Below are positions 5,294 through 7,546 of a stretch of DNA of 7,546 bases, in pieces. The notes beneath the pieces were generated by a model that searched no databases, had not been told where the DNA came from, and saw only the letters and a list, made by a program, of their open reading frames with translations. A program made the position numbers and the translations under genes. The stretch comes from Faecalibacterium sp. (lineage in GTDB: Bacteria > Bacillota > Clostridia > Oscillospirales > Ruminococcaceae), in contig JAFULE010000215.1 of NCBI GenBank assembly GCA_017483235.1, positions 1-7,546 of the forward strand, read 5' to 3'. Position 1 is the first letter of the stretch; each line of letters opens with the position of its first letter.

Positions 5294-5635
5294 ATGTTTA
5301 CACTGAAAGATTTTGGGCTTTTTCACACCTTTGCGCTGATTTTTCTGGCGCTGAGCGCACGGCTTCTGGCCGGAAAAATGCTAAACAGTACACATTCGGT
5401 CACCCATTGGCTTTGTGCCGGCGGCCTGTTTCTGATCTACACCGCCGCCATGCCGCTGATGATGCTGTATTTCAGCTGCAATGTATTCACCTCGCCGGAA
5501 AGCGGCTTTCTAAGCTGCTGCGCCGCCTTCTTCGTCACCAATCTGGGGGTGCTTGTAACAGGCTTTATTTACTATCTGGCCCGCAGCCGCCGCACCCTTT
5601 CCGAGATGGAAAAGCTGCAGCTGCGCGATCTTTGA
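5294..5635 (+). CDS. Three-helix membrane protein of unknown function
   Basis: I do not recognise this 113-residue protein. It has three likely membrane helices, at about residues 7-26 (FGLFHTFALIFLALSARLLA), 38-61 and 72-95. Charges fit the positive-inside rule with the N-terminus outside and the C-terminus inside: R23 and K28 lie after helix 1 and RSRR (97-100) after helix 3. Four cysteines are present (41, 62, 75, 76); C62 is in the predicted outer loop and the C75/C76 pair is at the start of helix 3. The C-terminal tail (TLSEMEKLQLRDL) is a short amphipathic helix. The start follows GAGGAG (5281-5286) with seven bases of spacing, and the ribosome binding site lies within the end of the HTH gene. 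An upstream in-frame start at 5237 would only add residues that overlap that gene. A strong terminator follows. Confidence 0.8.
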   Translation: MFTLKDFGLFHTFALIFLALSARLLAGKMLNSTHSVTHWLCAGGLFLIYTAAMPLMMLYFSCNVFTSPESGFLSCCAAFFVTNLGVLVTGFIYYLARSRRTLSEMEKLQLRDL

Positions 5636-5648
5636 TCCGATTTTTTTC

Positions 5649-5671
5649 GCCGCCCTTCGGGGCGGCTTTTT
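5649..5671 (+). terminator. Intrinsic terminator with UUCG tetraloop
   Basis: GCCGCCC-TTCG-GGGCGGC forms a seven-base-pair all-GC stem closed by the very stable UUCG loop, followed by TTTTT. It ends the HTH/membrane-protein transcript 13 bases after the stop codon. On the minus strand the hairpin is followed by A residues, so it does not serve mnmG. Confidence 0.93.
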
Positions 5672-5803
5672 ATGTTATGCCAAAAAAGCGGACAGCCTTA
5701 ATTTAAGTAGCGCTCCCTTGAGCCTCCTCTTACTGTTACCGAAATTTTCGGCGCGCTTCGCTTGCTTTAAAATTTCGAACAGCGGCGCCAGCCCTCGGTC
5801 ACT
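5672..5803. other. Structured non-coding segment after mnmG, possible dispersed element
   Basis: This convergent gap holds several inverted repeats: CTTAA-T-TTAAG (5697-5707), GCTC-CCTT-GAGC (5712-5723) inside AGTA/TACT (5706-5709, 5731-5734), and a nine-base pair CGAAATTTT (5740-5748) / AAAATTTCG (5769-5777) with a 20-base spacer. On the minus strand AGCG/CGCT around the first repeat is followed by six T residues (5682-5687), a possible but weak mnmG terminator. The density of palindromes and lack of coding potential resemble a repetitive extragenic element or the remnant of a small mobile element; copy number cannot be seen here. Confidence 0.4.
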
Positions 5804-7546
5804 TCATCTGCCGCTGGCAGCACGCCCTCGTGCTGCAAGCGCAATGCTCAGCTGCGCGGTGTCGCTGGGGCTCACGCCCGGGATACGGCCCGCCTGTCCC
5901 AGATTGCGGGGCCGGATGGCAGCCAGCTTTTCCCGTGCCTCCAGCGTCAGGCCGGTCAGGGCGGAATAGTCAAAATCTTCCGGGATGAGGGTATTCTCAT
6001 GCCGGGCCACCTCCCGGATCATCCGGTCCTGCCGGGCAATGTAGCCCTCGTACTTGATCTCGGTTTCGATGCGCTCGGCCATCACGGTGGAAATGCCCTC
6101 TCCCCTGCCGATGATGCCGGCGATCAGGTCATAGTGGATCTCGGGCCGGCGCAGCAGCTCAAAGGCGACGCCGCCCTGTTCGGCGGGGGCAAGGCCGGCG
6201 GCGGTCATCGCCTCGCGCAGCGGGGCAGTTTTGACATGGGCCGTCTTCAGCCGGGCAAGCTCGGCCGCCTTGATTGCCTGCGTCTGCTGATATTTTGCCC
6301 AGCGGGCATCGTCCACAAGGCCATACTCCCGCCCAATGGGGGTCAGCCTCTCGTCGGCGTTGTCCTGCCGCAGGGTCAGTCGGTACTCGCTGCGGCTGGT
6401 CATCATGCGGTAGGGGTCCAGCACCCCCTTGGTGACCAGATCGTCCACCAAGGTGCCCAGATAGCTGGTGTGCCGGGGCAGGATCAGCTGGTCTTTGCCC
6501 AGCACCTGCCGGGCGGCGTTCAAGCCCGCCAAAAGACCCTGCGCGGCGGCTTCTTCGTAGCCGCTGGTGCCGTTGAACTGGCCTGCGCCATACAAGCCGC
6601 GCACGATCTTGCTTTCCAGCGTGGCTTCCAGACTGGTGGGGTCCACACAGTCGTACTCGATTGCATAAGCCGGGCGCATCACCTCAAGGTGTTCAAAACC
6701 GACGATGCTGCGGTAAAAATCATTCTGTACATCCTCGGGCAGGCTGCTGGAGGCGCCCTGCAGATAGTATTCCTCGGTGTTTTCGCCGCAGGGCTCGACA
6801 AAAATGGGATGACGGTCCTTGCCGGCAAAGCGATTCACCTTATCCTCGATGGAGGGGCAGTATCGGGGGCCGACGCCCTCGATCATGCCGCCGTACAGCG
6901 GGCTGCGGTGGATGTTTTCCAGAATGATGCGGTGGGTTTCGGGGTTGGTGTAGGCCACATAGCAGTCCAGCTTGTTATGCATGGCCATATCCGACAGAAA
7001 ACTGAAGGGCTGCAGCTCCTGCTCGGGGTCGCCGGGCTGTACCTCCAGCTTGGAAAAATCAATGCTGCGGCGGTGTACCCGGGCCGGGGTGCCGGTTTTG
7101 AACCGGCGCAGCGGCAGACCTGCGGCCTGCAGGCTTTCGGTCAGAGCGGTGGCGGCATGGGTGCCGTCGGGGCCGCTCCAGTACCATGCGTCGCCCACAA
7201 AAATTTTGCCGCCAAGGCTGGTGCCGGTGGCGATCACCACGCATTTTGCGCCGTAATGGCCATGCAGGGTGGTTTCGATGCCGGTAACACGGCCGTCCTC
7301 CACCACCACCCGGGCCACCTCGGCCTGATGGATGGCAAGGCCGGGGGTGTGTTCCAGCGCCTGTTTCATCCACTCGTGGTAGCGTTTGCGGTCGGTCTGC
7401 ACCCGCAGCGCGTGCACCGCAGGGCCTTTGCCCTTGTTCAGCATCCGGCTTTGCAGATAGGTGGCGTCGGCGGCAAGGCCCATCAGCCCGCCCAGCGCAT
7501 CCACCTCGCGCACCAGCGTGCCCTTGGCGGTGCCGCCGATGGACGG
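5804..7546 (-). CDS. mnmG: MnmG (GidA) tRNA uridine-5-carboxymethylaminomethyl modification enzyme, 5'-truncated by window edge
   Basis: MnmG is the FAD-dependent partner of the GTPase MnmE. Together they install the (carboxymethyl)aminomethyl group on U34 of tRNAs reading NNA/NNG codons. The reading frame is open to the right edge and starts there with PSIGGTAKGTLVREVDALGG, equal to the segment just past the first conserved cysteine (Cys47 in E. coli). About 50 N-terminal residues with the FAD dinucleotide-binding loop are therefore off-window. Later landmarks: ATGTSLGGKI, RFKTGTPARVHRRSIDF, RYCPSIEDKVNRFA (with the second conserved cysteine), YGAGQFNGTSGYEEAAAQG, RSEYRLTLRQDNADERLTPIG and the C-terminal MnmE-binding helical domain ending RPRNLGQAGRIPGVSPSDTAQL. 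The 580 residues present suggest a full length near 630, normal for the long form. It converges on the plus-strand membrane-protein gene. Confidence 0.97.
   Translation of the reverse strand, partial: PSIGGTAKGTLVREVDALGGLMGLAADATYLQSRMLNKGKGPAVHALRVQTDRKRYHEWMKQALEHTPGLAIHQAEVARVVVEDGRVTGIETTLHGHYGAKCVVIATGTSLGGKIFVGDAWYWSGPDGTHAATALTESLQAAGLPLRRFKTGTPARVHRRSIDFSKLEVQPGDPEQELQPFSFLSDMAMHNKLDCYVAYTNPETHRIILENIHRSPLYGGMIEGVGPRYCPSIEDKVNRFAGKDRHPIFVEPCGENTEEYYLQGASSSLPEDVQNDFYRSIVGFEHLEVMRPAYAIEYDCVDPTSLEATLESKIVRGLYGAGQFNGTSGYEEAAAQGLLAGLNAARQVLGKDQLILPRHTSYLGTLVDDLVTKGVLDPYRMMTSRSEYRLTLRQDNADERLTPIGREYGLVDDARWAKYQQTQAIKAAELARLKTAHVKTAPLREAMTAAGLAPAEQGGVAFELLRRPEIHYDLIAGIIGRGEGISTVMAERIETEIKYEGYIARQDRMIREVARHENTLIPEDFDYSALTGLTLEAREKLAAIRPRNLGQAGRIPGVSPSDTAQLSIALAARGRAASGR

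Noticed and set aside
5718..5969. A short plus-strand frame starting in the gap after mnmG
   Set aside because: It crosses the inverted-repeat segment and then runs antisense to the mnmG 3' end; no ribosome binding site.
1..7546. Noc binding sites (ATTTCCCGGGAAAT) and DnaA boxes (TTATCCACA)
   Set aside because: None was found by eye on either strand, so the replication origin itself is not in this window.

Overview
This window looks like the origin-proximal segregation and tRNA/rRNA-modification block of a fairly GC-rich member of the Firmicutes, most likely a Clostridia/Oscillospiraceae-type bacterium (Faecalibacterium/Gemmiger-like; genus not certain). The basis is the minus-strand order mnmG, rsmG, noc, parA, parB (the gidA-gidB-noc-soj-spo0J order of Firmicutes), the presence of both ParB and its paralogue Noc, extended -10 promoters, and AGGAGG-type ribosome binding sites.

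Layout from right to left, in the main transcription direction (minus strand). A 5'-truncated mnmG (tRNA wobble-uridine modification) runs in from the right edge and stops at 5804. Between it and the rest of the conserved block sits an apparent insertion: a plus-strand pair (an HTH regulator resembling DUF2089 proteins, 4999-5292, and a three-helix membrane protein of unknown function, 5294-5635) with its own strong promoter and UUCG-loop terminator, and a divergent minus-strand gene for a ProX/PrdX-type Ala-tRNA(Pro) deacylase (4238-4789). The block then resumes with rsmG (16S rRNA methyltransferase), noc (nucleoid occlusion), and the parA-parB pair.

Two identical 20-bp perfect palindromes with the core TGTTCCACGTGGAACA are parS centromere sites. 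One (2270-2289) lies in the noc-parA intergenic region upstream of the parA promoter. The other (4128-4147) lies wholly inside the rsmG coding sequence and supplies codons 10-16. ParB should load on these sites and slide as a CTP-dependent clamp, while ParA and the SMC condensin act on the ParB-parS complex to segregate origins. Noc keeps its own set of DNA-contact residues, but no Noc-type site is visible here.

The 443 bases downstream of parB hold no convincing gene. They contain several hairpins and a short segment that resembles the T-box antiterminator element but lacks its tRNA-pairing core. The 132 bases between the plus-strand terminator and mnmG are also rich in inverted repeats and may be a dispersed non-coding element. 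I found no CRISPR array, tRNA, rRNA, transposase, or DnaA-box cluster. Most of the window is well-known housekeeping. The least explained parts are the regulator/membrane-protein cassette with its 21-bp-spaced promoter repeats and the two structured non-coding segments.
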